From an uncultured Spartobacteria bacterium (GTDB taxonomy: Bacteria; Verrucomicrobiota; Verrucomicrobiia; Chthoniobacterales; Terrimicrobiaceae): a stretch of 64,000 nt of DNA. Position numbers and translations under genes: made by a program. The notes under the pieces were generated by a model. It was not told where the DNA came from and did not search any database. It saw only the letters and a program-made list of their open reading frames with translations. Positions 27,201 through 35,091 of this stretch are shown here, one piece after another (position 1 is the first letter of the stretch; each line of letters begins with the position of its first letter). The stretch spans positions 1-64,000 of the forward strand of contig CALCJD010000109.1 of assembly GCA_937960895.1 (NCBI GenBank), read 5' to 3'.

Positions 27201-29650
27201 GCCAACGGCGCTTCCTCGACAGCATGTCGGCCTATGCGCGGCAGTTTGTCGAGCAGCTGGAAAAGCCCGACGTCGATCTCATCGAGGGACTGCCGCCCAG
27301 CGTGGCCATCGAGCAGCGCGTGACCCGCGGTGGCGGCAAATCCACGGTGGCCACCGTCACCGAGATCTACCACTTCCTCCGCCTGCTTTTCTCCAAGCTC
27401 GGCACGCAGCATTGTCCCGACTGCGGGGTCCCGGTGGAAAAGCAGACGCTTTCGGCGATCACCACAACCGTGCAAAACCTCGCGAAGGCCGGCAAGGTGC
27501 AGATCTTCGCCCCGATCATCAAGGCGCGGAAGGGGTTTCACACCCGGATTGCGCAGTGGGCGGAAAAACACGGCATCGAATTCCTGCTCGTCGACGGAAA
27601 ACTCAAGCCGGCGGCGAATTTCGGCCGGCTGGAACGCTTCAAGGAACACACCATCGATGCGCTGATCGGCGAAACCGACTCCGCGAAGGAGGTGGGCGCC
27701 CTGGTGAAACGCGCCCTGGAACTCGGCAAGGGCTCGGCACGGGTGCGCGACAGCAAGGGACGCCCGCACATTCTCAGTTCGGAAATGAACTGCCCGGACT
27801 GCGGCCGCGCCTTCGAACCACTGGATCCGCGCCTGTTTTCCTTCAACTCGCCGCACGGCTGGTGCGGACATTGCCGCGGGTTCGGCGAGGTGTGGACGGA
27901 ATTTTCCACGAAGGATTTCGACTCCATCCTCGAAGCCGAACTGGCGGAGGAACGCCGCCACGAAAACCTCGGGGAGGGCGAGTCGCGTCCGTGTCCGATC
28001 TGCCGCGGCACGCGCATCAACGAGACGGCGCGCAGCGTCTTCCTCCAGGGCGAGACCATCACGAGCGTGGTGGCGGCGTCGGCGGAGGATGCACTGGCCC
28101 TGATTGGAAAGTTCCGGTTCCGAGGCACCGAGGCCGAGATCGCCAAGGACATCATTGCGGAAATCTCCCAGCGGCTGCGCTTCCTCAGCCAGGTCGGGCT
28201 CGATTATCTCACCCTCGACCGCGCCGCCAACACGCTGAGCGGCGGCGAATCGCAGCGCATCCGGCTCGCCGCCCAGCTGGGCTCCAATCTGCGCGGCGTC
28301 CTCTACGTGCTCGACGAACCCACCATCGGCCTGCACGCCCGCGACAACTCCCGCCTGCTCGACGCCCTGCAGCTGCTGGCGCGAAACGGCAACTCGCTTG
28401 TCATTGTCGAACACGACGACGAAACCATGCGGCGGGCCGATCACATCATCGACCTGGGTCCGCGCGCCGGCAGCCGCGGCGGCGAAATCGTCGCCACTGG
28501 ATCCCTCAAGGACATCCTGGCCAGCAAAACCTCGCTCACCGGCCGCTGTCTGAAGGAACCCATGGTCCATCCCTCGCGCGGACAGCGCCGTCCGCTCGAC
28601 ACGCCGTGGATCGAACTCACCGGCGCCACCCTGCACAACCTGCGGGACGTCGACGTGAAATTTCCCCTCAAACGTCTCAGCGTCGTCACCGGCATCTCCG
28701 GGTCCGGCAAGAGCTCGCTGGTGCGGGGCGTGCTGCTGCCGGCCGTGCAGGACGCCCTTTCCCGCTCGCGGAAACGGAGCGTCGCCAACAACCCGTGGAA
28801 AAAAATCACCGGCACCGAACCCCTCGGCGCCGTGCTTGAGGTGGACCAGTCGCCCATCGGCAAAACCTCCCGCTCGACGCCGGCGACCTACGTCAAGGTC
28901 TTCGACGAAATCCGCGCCGTTTACGCCAACCTGCCCGCCGCCCGCATGCGCGGCTACACCGCGAGCCGGTTTTCCTTCAACAACGAGGGCGGACGCTGCG
29001 AGGCCTGCCAGGGTCAGGGCGTCATCAAGCTGGAGATGAATTTCCTCCCCTCCTCCTACATGCCCTGCCAGGAGTGCGGCGGAAAGCGCTACAATGCCGC
29101 CACCCTGGAAATCGAATACAACGGACGCTCGATCGGCGATGTGATGGACATGACCGTCGAGCAGGCCGCGGAATTTTTCTCCGCGCACGGCAAAATCAAG
29201 CGCGCCCTCGACCTGCTCAACGAGACCGGCCTCGGTTACCTCAAGCTGGGACAGCCGAGTCCGACCCTGAGCGGTGGCGAGGCCCAGCGCATCAAGCTCG
29301 TCACACAGCTCGCCCGGCGCGCCACCGCCGCGGCCGAGGAAATCAAGACCACCCGGCGCGGAAAATCCACACTCTACATCCTGGAGGAACCGACCATCGG
29401 CCTGCACGCCCACGACGTCGGACAGCTGATCAACGTGCTCCACCGTCTGGTGGACGAAGGCGGCACGGTGATCGTCATCGAACACCACCTCGACGTCATT
29501 GCGGAGGCCGACTACATCGTCGACATCGGCCCCGAGGCCGGCGCCCGGGGCGGCAAGGTTGTGGCCGCAGGCCCTCCCGAACAGGTCGCGAAAAGCCGCG
29601 GCAGCCGGACCGCGCCGTTCCTTCGCGAGGCGCTGGCCAAGGAGGCGTGA
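24206..29650 (+). CDS. uvrA: Excinuclease ABC subunit A, tandem double-length form
   Basis: 1814 residues, almost exactly twice normal UvrA. There are four Walker A sites (TGPSGSGKSSL near 32, TGVSGSGKSSL near 627, GLSGSGKSTL near 979, GISGSGKSSL near 1494), four LSGGE signatures (near 480, 816, 1343, 1688) and four Walker B/GLH blocks. Each half also has two CxxC...CxxC zinc modules, such as CAHC/CPEC and CERC/CPEC in the first. The join is near residue 950. UvrA scans DNA for damage and loads UvrB; here one chain may mimic the usual dimer. Double-length UvrA is known in Chlamydiae and fits a PVC host. The first half has an unusual LSGGEIERVNL signature. The GTG start lies 20 bp after the HU/IHF gene. 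Confidence 0.95.
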   Translation: MSSFIRVLGARQNNLQGIDLDLPLGQFIVVTGPSGSGKSSLAFDTLYAEGQRRYVETFSPYTRQFMERMDKPKADLIEGIPPAIAIEQANNVRTTRSTVGTITEINDYLKLFFPRAARAFCPSCAREIRTETPGSIVDHILAEWPGQPILITFGIPVPAKTKPGDFFDFLRSQGYLRVWLDGAAVRTDEAPRITRLPAVVPVIQDRITVSVRERARLAEAVESALRFGQGKITVHHPDSGAHHPYSGGWHCAHCDISIRPPSPGLFTFNNPLGACPECRGFGRIIGIDWNRVMPDRSLSLAEGVVKPFQSGQSKECQADLLRAAARREVDVHCPFEELPEADQNWVIHGEGTPDMSGDELWQNGLWYGVKGFFQWLESKSYKMHVRVLLSRYRSYQPCPSCHGGRFQPEALNYRLEPAHKTLPEIASTALRDLQGVLEDVRLPDGDPSAVLLRDQILSRVRYLNEVGLGYLTLDRPTRTLSGGEIERVNLTTCLGASLVNTLFVMDEPSVGLHPRDTAQLVRIMHALRDKGNTLVVVEHEEAIIRSADHLVDIGPGRGKDGGRLMFSGPAAEIKNSLTAQYLHGEKTIPVPAKRRRPKNFLRLRGVRHNNLRNLDAEIPLDVFCCVTGVSGSGKSSLIHDVLYRNLVGEAPDEHDAPGFCRSITGDEDLGEIIMVDQSPLARSPRSTPAVYIGVYDGVRELFGTQPEALAAGLSPSSFSFNAGDGRCERCTGLGYEKVEMQFLSDLYLRCPECEGKRFRPHVLQIRVRGKSIHDVLEMTAREALEFFRDHPRITGPLQLLADVGLDYLRLGQPVNALSGGESQRLKLAAHLAEKRETGALLIFDEPTTGLHFDDVAQLLRVFQRLVDEGNSLIVIEHNLEVIKSADWLIDLGPEAGDQGGRIVAAGTPEAVAKNPDSLTGKFLAPVLKGSRSALKGAASQKAESRDRRPETRAIAVRGAREHNLKNISVEIPREKMVVVTGLSGSGKSTLAFDILFAEGQRRFLDSMSAYARQFVEQLEKPDVDLIEGLPPSVAIEQRVTRGGGKSTVATVTEIYHFLRLLFSKLGTQHCPDCGVPVEKQTLSAITTTVQNLAKAGKVQIFAPIIKARKGFHTRIAQWAEKHGIEFLLVDGKLKPAANFGRLERFKEHTIDALIGETDSAKEVGALVKRALELGKGSARVRDSKGRPHILSSEMNCPDCGRAFEPLDPRLFSFNSPHGWCGHCRGFGEVWTEFSTKDFDSILEAELAEERRHENLGEGESRPCPICRGTRINETARSVFLQGETITSVVAASAEDALALIGKFRFRGTEAEIAKDIIAEISQRLRFLSQVGLDYLTLDRAANTLSGGESQRIRLAAQLGSNLRGVLYVLDEPTIGLHARDNSRLLDALQLLARNGNSLVIVEHDDETMRRADHIIDLGPRAGSRGGEIVATGSLKDILASKTSLTGRCLKEPMVHPSRGQRRPLDTPWIELTGATLHNLRDVDVKFPLKRLSVVTGISGSGKSSLVRGVLLPAVQDALSRSRKRSVANNPWKKITGTEPLGAVLEVDQSPIGKTSRSTPATYVKVFDEIRAVYANLPAARMRGYTASRFSFNNEGGRCEACQGQGVIKLEMNFLPSSYMPCQECGGKRYNAATLEIEYNGRSIGDVMDMTVEQAAEFFSAHGKIKRALDLLNETGLGYLKLGQPSPTLSGGEAQRIKLVTQLARRATAAAEEIKTTRRGKSTLYILEEPTIGLHAHDVGQLINVLHRLVDEGGTVIVIEHHLDVIAEADYIVDIGPEAGARGGKVVAAGPPEQVAKSRGSRTAPFLREALAKEA

Positions 29651-29699
29651 GCGCCGGCCGGTCAGGCGGAGAACCCGGCCGCGGCCGCACCGCCCGCCA

Positions 29700-30590
29700 T
29701 CAGGGCTTCGACAAATAGGATTTCCACGCCGCCGCGGTCAGTTCGCCGGGCAGCCAGGTGGCGTCGCGTTTTTTGCCCCTGAACGACGAGGCCGGCGCCG
29801 TTTCGAGGGTCGAGGGATCGCCCAGCCAGCCGGAACTGACGGAAAGCTTTTTCGGACCGCCGGAGGAGCCCATGTTGTCGGGCGGGCCGAGACGCAGGGT
29901 GATGACCTCGTCGAGAAACGTCACGGCCAGCGGCTTGGTGGCGCCCGTTTCGTGACCTTCACCCGGGTTCAGCGCAAGCGCCCAGACCGCCCGGCCCTGC
30001 CGGCCGGCTTCGTAATTCTTTGTGGCGGTCGCAACCCAGTCGGGTTTGTCGTTTTTGCCGATGCAGGCGAGAATGGGCACATCGCATTTTTGCGGGGTGG
30101 CGTCGCCCGGCCCCCAGGTGCCCTTGATGCCGGCAATGGCCAGCGTCCTTTTGGGATGCCGGAAGGCAAACCGCTCCGCGGTGTTGGATCCGGCGCTGTG
30201 CCCCCAGAAAACCAGCGGCGCATTGGCAACCTCCGGATGCCCGTTGGCCCTGCCGAGTTCGGACACGGCCTTCTCGATCATCTTCGCCGTCGAACCGTCC
30301 GGGTCCGACTGGTAGGTGGGGTCCTCCTTGAAAAGACGGCATCCGACGAGGGCAAAATGATGTTTGGTGGCGAGCGCCTGCCAGTCCGGATCATTCACGG
30401 CATTGCGCCCGTCGCCATTGCGTCCGGGAATCACCACCATCACACCGCGGAGGGTTTTGGCCTCGGGCGCCCACCACCGGAACTGCGCCTCCTCCAGATG
30501 GGCGGTCGGGCGCGAACCGGCGTCCCAGTCGGGGTTTTGGGCCAAAACCGGAGTGATCAGAAGCGCCAGGGCGGCAAGGGGGATTTTCAT
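29700..30590 (-). CDS. Secreted alpha/beta hydrolase (esterase-like)
   Basis: 296 residues with a signal peptide from the ATG at 30590 (MKIPLAALALLITPVLA). VMVVIPGRNGDGRNAVND is the strand and oxyanion loop, and LVFWGHSAGSN carries the G-x-S-x-G nucleophile elbow with Ser near 145. A conserved late His is likely in NPGEGHETG, and the acid may be in GKNDKPDW. This is the layout of PHB-depolymerase-like and other exported esterases. The substrate is not known. A further 29-residue extension upstream is not supported by a signal peptide. It converges with uvrA across 49 bp. Confidence 0.82.
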   Translation of the reverse strand: MKIPLAALALLITPVLAQNPDWDAGSRPTAHLEEAQFRWWAPEAKTLRGVMVVIPGRNGDGRNAVNDPDWQALATKHHFALVGCRLFKEDPTYQSDPDGSTAKMIEKAVSELGRANGHPEVANAPLVFWGHSAGSNTAERFAFRHPKRTLAIAGIKGTWGPGDATPQKCDVPILACIGKNDKPDWVATATKNYEAGRQGRAVWALALNPGEGHETGATKPLAVTFLDEVITLRLGPPDNMGSSGGPKKLSVSSGWLGDPSTLETAPASSFRGKKRDATWLPGELTAAAWKSYLSKP

Positions 30591-30673
30591 GCGGAGAATG
30601 GTGAGGAAAACGGAACCAATGACGTTTAAAAGAGCGTTTCCGGAAAGTAAATCTCCGAAGCCAAGCGGCGGGA

Positions 30674-31087
30674 TCATTTCGGGGCGGATCTTTCCTCCGC
30701 ACGGACGACGTCCCGCAATTCCTCGACCAGGAGAAACGCCGAGCGCGCCAGATTGGCGGGGGTGCCTTCCCGGATGCGGAACAATTCCTCACCGGTGTCC
30801 GCATCGACATACGCAAAGGCCTCCCCCGAGGGATCGACAAGAATGAGGAGCTGCACGCGCCATTGCCGGCCGAGCGCCCTGCGTTCCCCGTTTGTCAGGC
30901 TGCGCGGAGAACGCCCCTCCTCCAGCTTCAGCGTCTCCCGGACGACCTCGATGCCGTCGAGCCGGGAAATTTCCTCCGCAATGAGACGCGGGGACCCGGG
31001 GTCGCCGAGTTGAATGACCCCGACGCGCACCGGCAGTCCGGCGACGGCGCAGACGGCGCTGAAAAGAAGGAGGAGAAACGCCCGCAT
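30674..31087 (-). CDS. Small secreted protein of unknown function
   Basis: 137 residues. The N-terminus MRAFLLLLFSAVCAVAGLP is a signal peptide. The mature part has VRVGVIQLGDPGSPRLIAEEIS and a middle FAYVDADTGEELFRI segment, and reads as a small alpha/beta fold resembling a periplasmic domain that pairs with a penicillin- or nucleotide-type pathway; I do not recognise it. The ATG shares one base with the stop of the phosphoesterase upstream (TGATG), so they are coupled. A TTG codon one residue upstream is the only alternative. Confidence 0.65.
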   Translation of the reverse strand: MRAFLLLLFSAVCAVAGLPVRVGVIQLGDPGSPRLIAEEISRLDGIEVVRETLKLEEGRSPRSLTNGERRALGRQWRVQLLILVDPSGEAFAYVDADTGEELFRIREGTPANLARSAFLLVEELRDVVRAEERSAPK

Positions 31088-31824
31088 CAACGCCCCAGCT
31101 CCAGCCTCAGAGCCAGAAAGGCGGGCAAACCGGCCTCAAGGATCTTGTTTTGGGTTTTGAAAAAATCGTACGGCACGAGATGAAACTCCACCGTGGATGC
31201 GGCCGGATCATACAACACGTAGCTGGCCTCGCTGCGGGCGTTCCGCGGCTGCCCCACGGAACCGACATTGATCAGGTGACGCACGCCGGGCTCCAGCTTG
31301 TGTTTTCCCTCCACCAGCGGCGTGCAAATTTTCCGTCCGTCCGTCTGCCAGATGGCCGGCCGATGGGTGTGGCCGCAAAAAGCCACCGGTTTTTTCTGAT
31401 AGCGAAAATGACGCGCCGCGTCGTTGCGTCCGAGCACGTAGGGCCAGTAGTCCTCCTCGTCGAGCGACGAATGCACGACACAAAAATCCTCCGTTTCGAT
31501 CACGTGGGGAAGTTCGGCGAGCCATCCCTTTTGTTGCTCATCCAGGTCGCGGCGCGCATGGGCAATGCCGGCCTGCGCCAGTTCGTTCATGAACTCCTCC
31601 GCCCCCGGGGAAAAGCAGGCTTCGTCGTGGTTGCCCAGCACAGCCGGACATCCGATCTCCCGGATGAGGGAAACGCACGCGCCGGGATCCGGCCCATAAC
31701 CGACGATGTCCCCGAGGCAGATGATCTGCTCCACGCCACGGCTGGAGATGTGCTTCAAAACGGCCTCGAGCGCCTCGAGGTTTCCATGAACGTCAGAAAA
31801 TAAGGCAATCTTGCGCGAAGGCAT
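31087..31824 (-). CDS. Metallophosphoesterase, YfcE/diadenosine-tetraphosphatase-like
   Basis: 245 residues with the full set of calcineurin-like metal ligands: FSDVHGNLEAL (about 9-19), CLGDIVGYGPDP, LGNHDEAC, VVHSS, FCGHTHRPAIW and INVGSVGQPR. The G-D-I-V-G-Y-G-P form and the GSVGQPR end place it in the YfcE/MJ0936-like phosphodiesterase branch. It hydrolyses a phosphoester in the cytosol; substrate unknown. It is coupled to the small secreted protein by a 1-bp overlap. Upstream lies the long gap before recA. Confidence 0.9.
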   Translation of the reverse strand: MPSRKIALFSDVHGNLEALEAVLKHISSRGVEQIICLGDIVGYGPDPGACVSLIREIGCPAVLGNHDEACFSPGAEEFMNELAQAGIAHARRDLDEQQKGWLAELPHVIETEDFCVVHSSLDEEDYWPYVLGRNDAARHFRYQKKPVAFCGHTHRPAIWQTDGRKICTPLVEGKHKLEPGVRHLINVGSVGQPRNARSEASYVLYDPAASTVEFHLVPYDFFKTQNKILEAGLPAFLALRLELGR

Positions 31825-32117
31825 GAGAAAACGGAGGGCAGCGGCTTTCAGTTAAGCAGAAATCGACCGGTTCGCACTCATGAATTTTTGGGTAAATGGG
31901 AGGGATGAACGCACCGTGAAACGCCTTTCCTTGTCCAGAGTGCGGAGGGAACACAACGCTCCAAAACGCTTGATCACGCCCCCAATGGCGGAAGCGGCGG
32001 CAGAGGAAACAAACTACCCGGCGGATCGCCGCCCCGGGGCATGGTTTTGAAAAAATCCCGTCGTCCCCACGGCGCCGCCTCCCCCTTTTCCGGCTTCCGG
32101 ACCTCCACTGTCGTTCC

Positions 32118-32136
32118 GGAGGCTTACGTAGCCTCC
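32118..32136. repeat. Hairpin, 7-bp arms GGAGGCT/AGCCTCC
   Basis: GGAGGCT and AGCCTCC flank a 5-base TACGT loop in the recA upstream region. The function is unknown. Confidence 0.5.
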
Positions 32137-32277
32137 CGCAGAAGGATGCGGAGCCCGGACATCCGGCAAAACGCCCTCCACCGCCGACAGCCTCGAATTC
32201 CTCCCTCAACGGCGGGGAACCGCATCCGATCCCCATCCCGCCCAGCCCCCTGCAGATTTTTCTGGCCAGACATCCTG

Positions 32278-32299
32278 ATATCGTGTCATTTCACGATAT
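32278..32299. promoter_or_regulatory. Dyad ATATCGTG-N6-CACGATAT upstream of recA
   Basis: Perfect 8-base arms separated by TCATTT, centred about 93 bp before the recA ATG. The size and spacing suit a dimeric repressor. It does not match the Gram-negative (CTGT-N8-ACAG) or Gram-positive (CGAAC-N4-GTTCG) LexA boxes. I infer a possible SOS or other operator. Confidence 0.45.
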
Positions 32300-32381
32300 G
32301 CAAGTTCTCGAACCGGAAATCACCCCCGCCTCGTCCAAGGCCTTGTCATCCACCTCAAACCCGTCTAATTCCAGAAAGTCT

Positions 32382-33422
32382 ATGGCCAAAGCAGAAGTCG
32401 CAGTTCCTTCCGTTGATGAAAAAGCCGCCGCGCTGCGGGCGAAAAACCTCGAGCTGGCCATTCAGCAGATCGAAAAAGACTACGGCAGCGAGGCCATCCG
32501 CCGTCTGGGGGACCATTCCACCTCCGAGGTTGAGGCGATTCCCACGGGCAACATTCTCATTGATCGCGCCCTCGGTGTGGGGGGATTTCCCCGCGGCCGC
32601 ATCATTGAAATTTTTGGACCGGAAAGCTCCGGCAAAACGACCCTCACACTCACCGTCATCGCGCAGGCGCAGAAGCGCGGCGGTCTGGCCGGGTTCATTG
32701 ACGTCGAGCATGCGCTCGATCCCAGTTATGCCCGGAAGCTGGGGGTCAATCTGGACGATCTTCTCGTTTCCCAGCCCAGTTCGGGCGAGGAAGCCCTGCG
32801 CATTTGCGAGACGTTGGTTCGTTCCAACGCCCTCGATGTGATTGTGGTCGACTCCGTGGCCGCCCTGGTGACCAAGTCCGAGCTCGACGGCGAGATCGGC
32901 GACGCCGTCGTGGGCGCCCAGGCCCGTCTGATGAGCAACGCCCTGCGCAAGCTGACGGCATTCATCTCCAAGGCCCGCACCGTGGTGATCTTCACCAACC
33001 AGATCCGCGAAAAGATCGGCGTGATGTTCGGCAATCCGGAGACCACCCCCGGCGGCAAGGCGCTGAAGTTTTACGCCAGCGTGCGCATGGACATCCGCCG
33101 CATCGGAGCCATCAAGAACTCCGACGGCGCCGTGACCGGCAACCGCACGAAGGTCAAGGTTGTCAAAAACAAGGTGGCCGCGCCCTTCACCGAGGCGGAG
33201 TTCGACATCATGTACAACGAGGGCATTTCCAGCACGGGATCGCTCCTCGATCTCGCCCTGGAGAAAGGCATTCTCGAAAAACGCGGTTCCTGGCTCAGCT
33301 ACAAGGGCAACCAGCTGGCGCAGGGACGGGATGCCGCCAAGGAGGCGCTCAAGAATGATCCGGCGCTCTTCGAGGAGATTTCCGCCCTCGTGCGCGAAAA
33401 GCTGGACGCCGAAAAGAAATAA
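32382..33422 (+). CDS. recA: Recombinase RecA
   Basis: 346 residues. Walker A is GPESSGKTTL, followed by FIDVEHALDPSYARKLGV (Walker B area), SQPSSGEEALRI, VVDSVAALVTKSELDGEIGD, loop L2 GNPETTPGGKALKFYASVR and the C-terminal lobe. It forms filaments on single-stranded DNA, drives strand exchange and triggers LexA cleavage. The ATG at 32382 starts the usual MAKAEV; a longer reading from 32283 would begin inside the upstream dyad and is rejected. The N-terminal about 20 residues before the KNLELAIQQIEKDYG core are normal. gluQ follows about 90 bp later. Confidence 0.97.
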   Translation: MAKAEVAVPSVDEKAAALRAKNLELAIQQIEKDYGSEAIRRLGDHSTSEVEAIPTGNILIDRALGVGGFPRGRIIEIFGPESSGKTTLTLTVIAQAQKRGGLAGFIDVEHALDPSYARKLGVNLDDLLVSQPSSGEEALRICETLVRSNALDVIVVDSVAALVTKSELDGEIGDAVVGAQARLMSNALRKLTAFISKARTVVIFTNQIREKIGVMFGNPETTPGGKALKFYASVRMDIRRIGAIKNSDGAVTGNRTKVKVVKNKVAAPFTEAEFDIMYNEGISSTGSLLDLALEKGILEKRGSWLSYKGNQLAQGRDAAKEALKNDPALFEEISALVREKLDAEKK

Positions 33423-33515
33423 ACCCGCGCGGCGCGAGGGGCCGAAGGGTCGAATCCGAATGACCGTTCCGATTCCTCCTCCATCCGACCGGTCCGCGGC
33501 GCCGGCCGTCCGGCA

Positions 33516-34364
33516 ATGGTCATGCTGAGCGGCTACCGCGGGCGCATTGCTCCGACGCCCACCGGACACCTTCATCTGGGACACGCGGCCACCTTTTGGC
33601 GGGCCTTTCAGCGGGCCCGGGAGGCCGGCGGCACGCTGATCTGGCGCACGGAGGATCTGGATCCTTTCCGGTGCAAAAAGGAATTCGCCGACGCCGCCAT
33701 GGAGGATTTGCGCTGGCTGGGCATCCGCTGGCAGGAAGGGCCCGATGTCGGGGGCCACTTTGGACCGTATGAGCAGAGCGCCCGCCGGTCGCGTTATCTG
33801 GCCGCGTGGCGCCGTCTGAAGGACGGCGGGTGGATTTATCCATGCACCCGCTCCCGCAGGGAGGTGGCCGCCGCCGCAGGCCTGGCGCCCCACGAAGAAG
33901 AGCCGATTTTTCCCGTCGCCTGGCGCGGTTCCGTCCGGGACGCCCCATCCCGGAACGATCCCCGCGGCGTCAACTGGCGGTTCCGCGTCCCGGACCATGA
34001 GGAAATCCGCTTTGAGGACGGAGCCGTCGGACCCGTGGTCAAAAGGACCCTGCAGGACTTCGGGGATTTTCTGGTTTGGAACCGCGATGACATTCCCGCC
34101 TACGAACTCGCCGTGGTCGTGGACGACCTGGCCATGGAAATCACCGAGGTGGTGCGCGGCGAGGATCTGCTCACCTCCACGGCGCGGCAGCTCCTGATCT
34201 ATCGGGCACTGGGAGCCACCCCGCCCGCCTTTTTCCATACCCCCCTCGTGCGCGACGCCCAGGGCCGCCGCCTCGCCAAACGGGATGCGGCGCTCTCCCT
34301 GCGCACCCTGCGGGAATCCGGCCGGCAACCAAAGGAGGTGCTCGCCATGGCGGGATGCGCCTGA
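33516..34364 (+). CDS. gluQ: Glutamyl-Q tRNA(Asp) synthetase
   Basis: 282 residues. GRIAPTPTGHLHLGHAATFW has the class I HIGH motif, RTEDLDPFRC the substrate pocket, and GRRLAKRDAALSL the KMSKS equivalent. The protein lacks the anticodon-binding domain of GluRS, which is the definition of GluQ-RS; it charges glutamate onto queuosine-34 of tRNA-Asp. The zinc site is degenerate: only one Cys remains in IYPCTRSRRE where the family has C-x-C and a later C. Two ATGs (33516 and 33522) are possible starts. Confidence 0.87.
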   Translation: MVMLSGYRGRIAPTPTGHLHLGHAATFWRAFQRAREAGGTLIWRTEDLDPFRCKKEFADAAMEDLRWLGIRWQEGPDVGGHFGPYEQSARRSRYLAAWRRLKDGGWIYPCTRSRREVAAAAGLAPHEEEPIFPVAWRGSVRDAPSRNDPRGVNWRFRVPDHEEIRFEDGAVGPVVKRTLQDFGDFLVWNRDDIPAYELAVVVDDLAMEITEVVRGEDLLTSTARQLLIYRALGATPPAFFHTPLVRDAQGRRLAKRDAALSLRTLRESGRQPKEVLAMAGCA

Positions 34365-34372
34365 TCCCGGGT

Positions 34373-34387
34373 GGCGGGCCGCCCGCC
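34373..34387. terminator. Hairpin between gluQ and the convergent YtkA-like gene
   Basis: GGCGGGC and GCCCGCC flank a single C in the 42-bp gap between convergent stops. There is no T-tract, so any termination is weak or Rho-assisted. Confidence 0.35.
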
Positions 34388-34406
34388 GGCATGGGCTTTG
34401 TTCGGA

Positions 34407-35012
34407 CTATGTCGTGTCCTGCCGCCGTTTCGGGGATTCGTGCCGGGAAAGCCGCTGATGCACGGCAAAAAGGCCGATGGCGACCGGCGGGAAGGCCAGC
34501 AGCGGCCAGTAGGCGAGGAGCGGCGCACGCGGCGGGGCGGCGTTGATGGGAATGTTCAGGCTGGCCTCCCCTTGGGGGGATTTGACGTGGACGGAAATCT
34601 CCGATTCCCCGGCGCTGCGGATGGGCAGAAGGGCGCCGTAGAGGAGTTTGTTTTGCGAATGGGAGCGGAGTGCCGGGGTGAGTCCCTGCAGGGTGTTCAT
34701 GCTGCAGCAGGGAGGCAGCCAGTCCGGGGAGGCGGCGGGAACGGCGGAGGTCCAACCGATCTCCACCGTGGCATCGAGGATGGCCTGGCCTTGGGCATCC
34801 TGCACCAGCACGCTGACATCCGCCGGTCCGGCACGCAGCGGAACGGGAGCGGCAAACACGGTGAGGTTCAGGCCGTTGACGGTTTCGCGGGCGATGATGG
34901 CACCGCCGTCCGCCCGACAGGAGCCCCGGGCAAGCAGGACCAGCGCGGCGGCGAGAAAAGGCAGCCCCCGGCGCATGGGAAGGACAAAAAAGGATGAAAA
35001 GGAGCGGCGCAT
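34407..35012 (-). CDS. YtkA-like exported protein at the end of the respiratory operon
   Basis: 201 residues from the ATG at 35012, with a hydrophobic export signal (GLPFLAAALVLLARG) at about residues 15-30. The next section, NGLNLTVFAAPVPLRAGPADVSVLVQD followed by AILDATVEIGW (read in two parts), matches the beta-sandwich of YtkA/FixH-type proteins. A PPCCSM cluster could bind a metal. A C-terminal membrane helix (LLAYWPLLAFPPVAIGLFAV) and a basic tail anchor it in the membrane. It lies 80 bp downstream of the CtaG/4Fe-4S fusion. I infer a role in copper handling for the oxidase. A start at 35075 or 34976 is also possible. Confidence 0.65.
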   Translation of the reverse strand: MRRSFSSFFVLPMRRGLPFLAAALVLLARGSCRADGGAIIARETVNGLNLTVFAAPVPLRAGPADVSVLVQDAQGQAILDATVEIGWTSAVPAASPDWLPPCCSMNTLQGLTPALRSHSQNKLLYGALLPIRSAGESEISVHVKSPQGEASLNIPINAAPPRAPLLAYWPLLAFPPVAIGLFAVHQRLSRHESPKRRQDTT

Positions 35013-35091
35013 GGGAGCAGGTTCTTTCCGGACGTGCGGTCCGGCCGCTTCAACATAACCGATCCGGCGCATCATGTCGTCCGCCTTTTGT

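Larger units (their letters stand above)
31825..32381. other. 557-bp gene-free stretch upstream of recA
   Basis: No reading frame here has protein character; the 147-residue reverse reading is low-complexity Arg/Pro/Gly-rich. The stretch contains two perfect hairpins (listed separately at 32118 and 32278) and a promoter-like pair, TTGTCA at 32343-32348 and TAATTC at 32366-32371, 17 bp apart and close to the recA ATG. It probably holds control sites for recA and for the divergent phosphoesterase operon. Confidence 0.6.

Noticed and set aside
24494..29488. 1664-residue open frame on the reverse strand opposite uvrA
   Set aside because: It is the antisense shadow of the tandem UvrA gene in high-GC DNA. 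It has no recognisable domain, and the forward frame has four complete ABC ATPase motif sets.
31793..32236. 147-residue reverse frame before the phosphoesterase
   Set aside because: Arg/Gly/Pro-rich, overlaps the phosphoesterase start in another frame, no signal peptide or domain.
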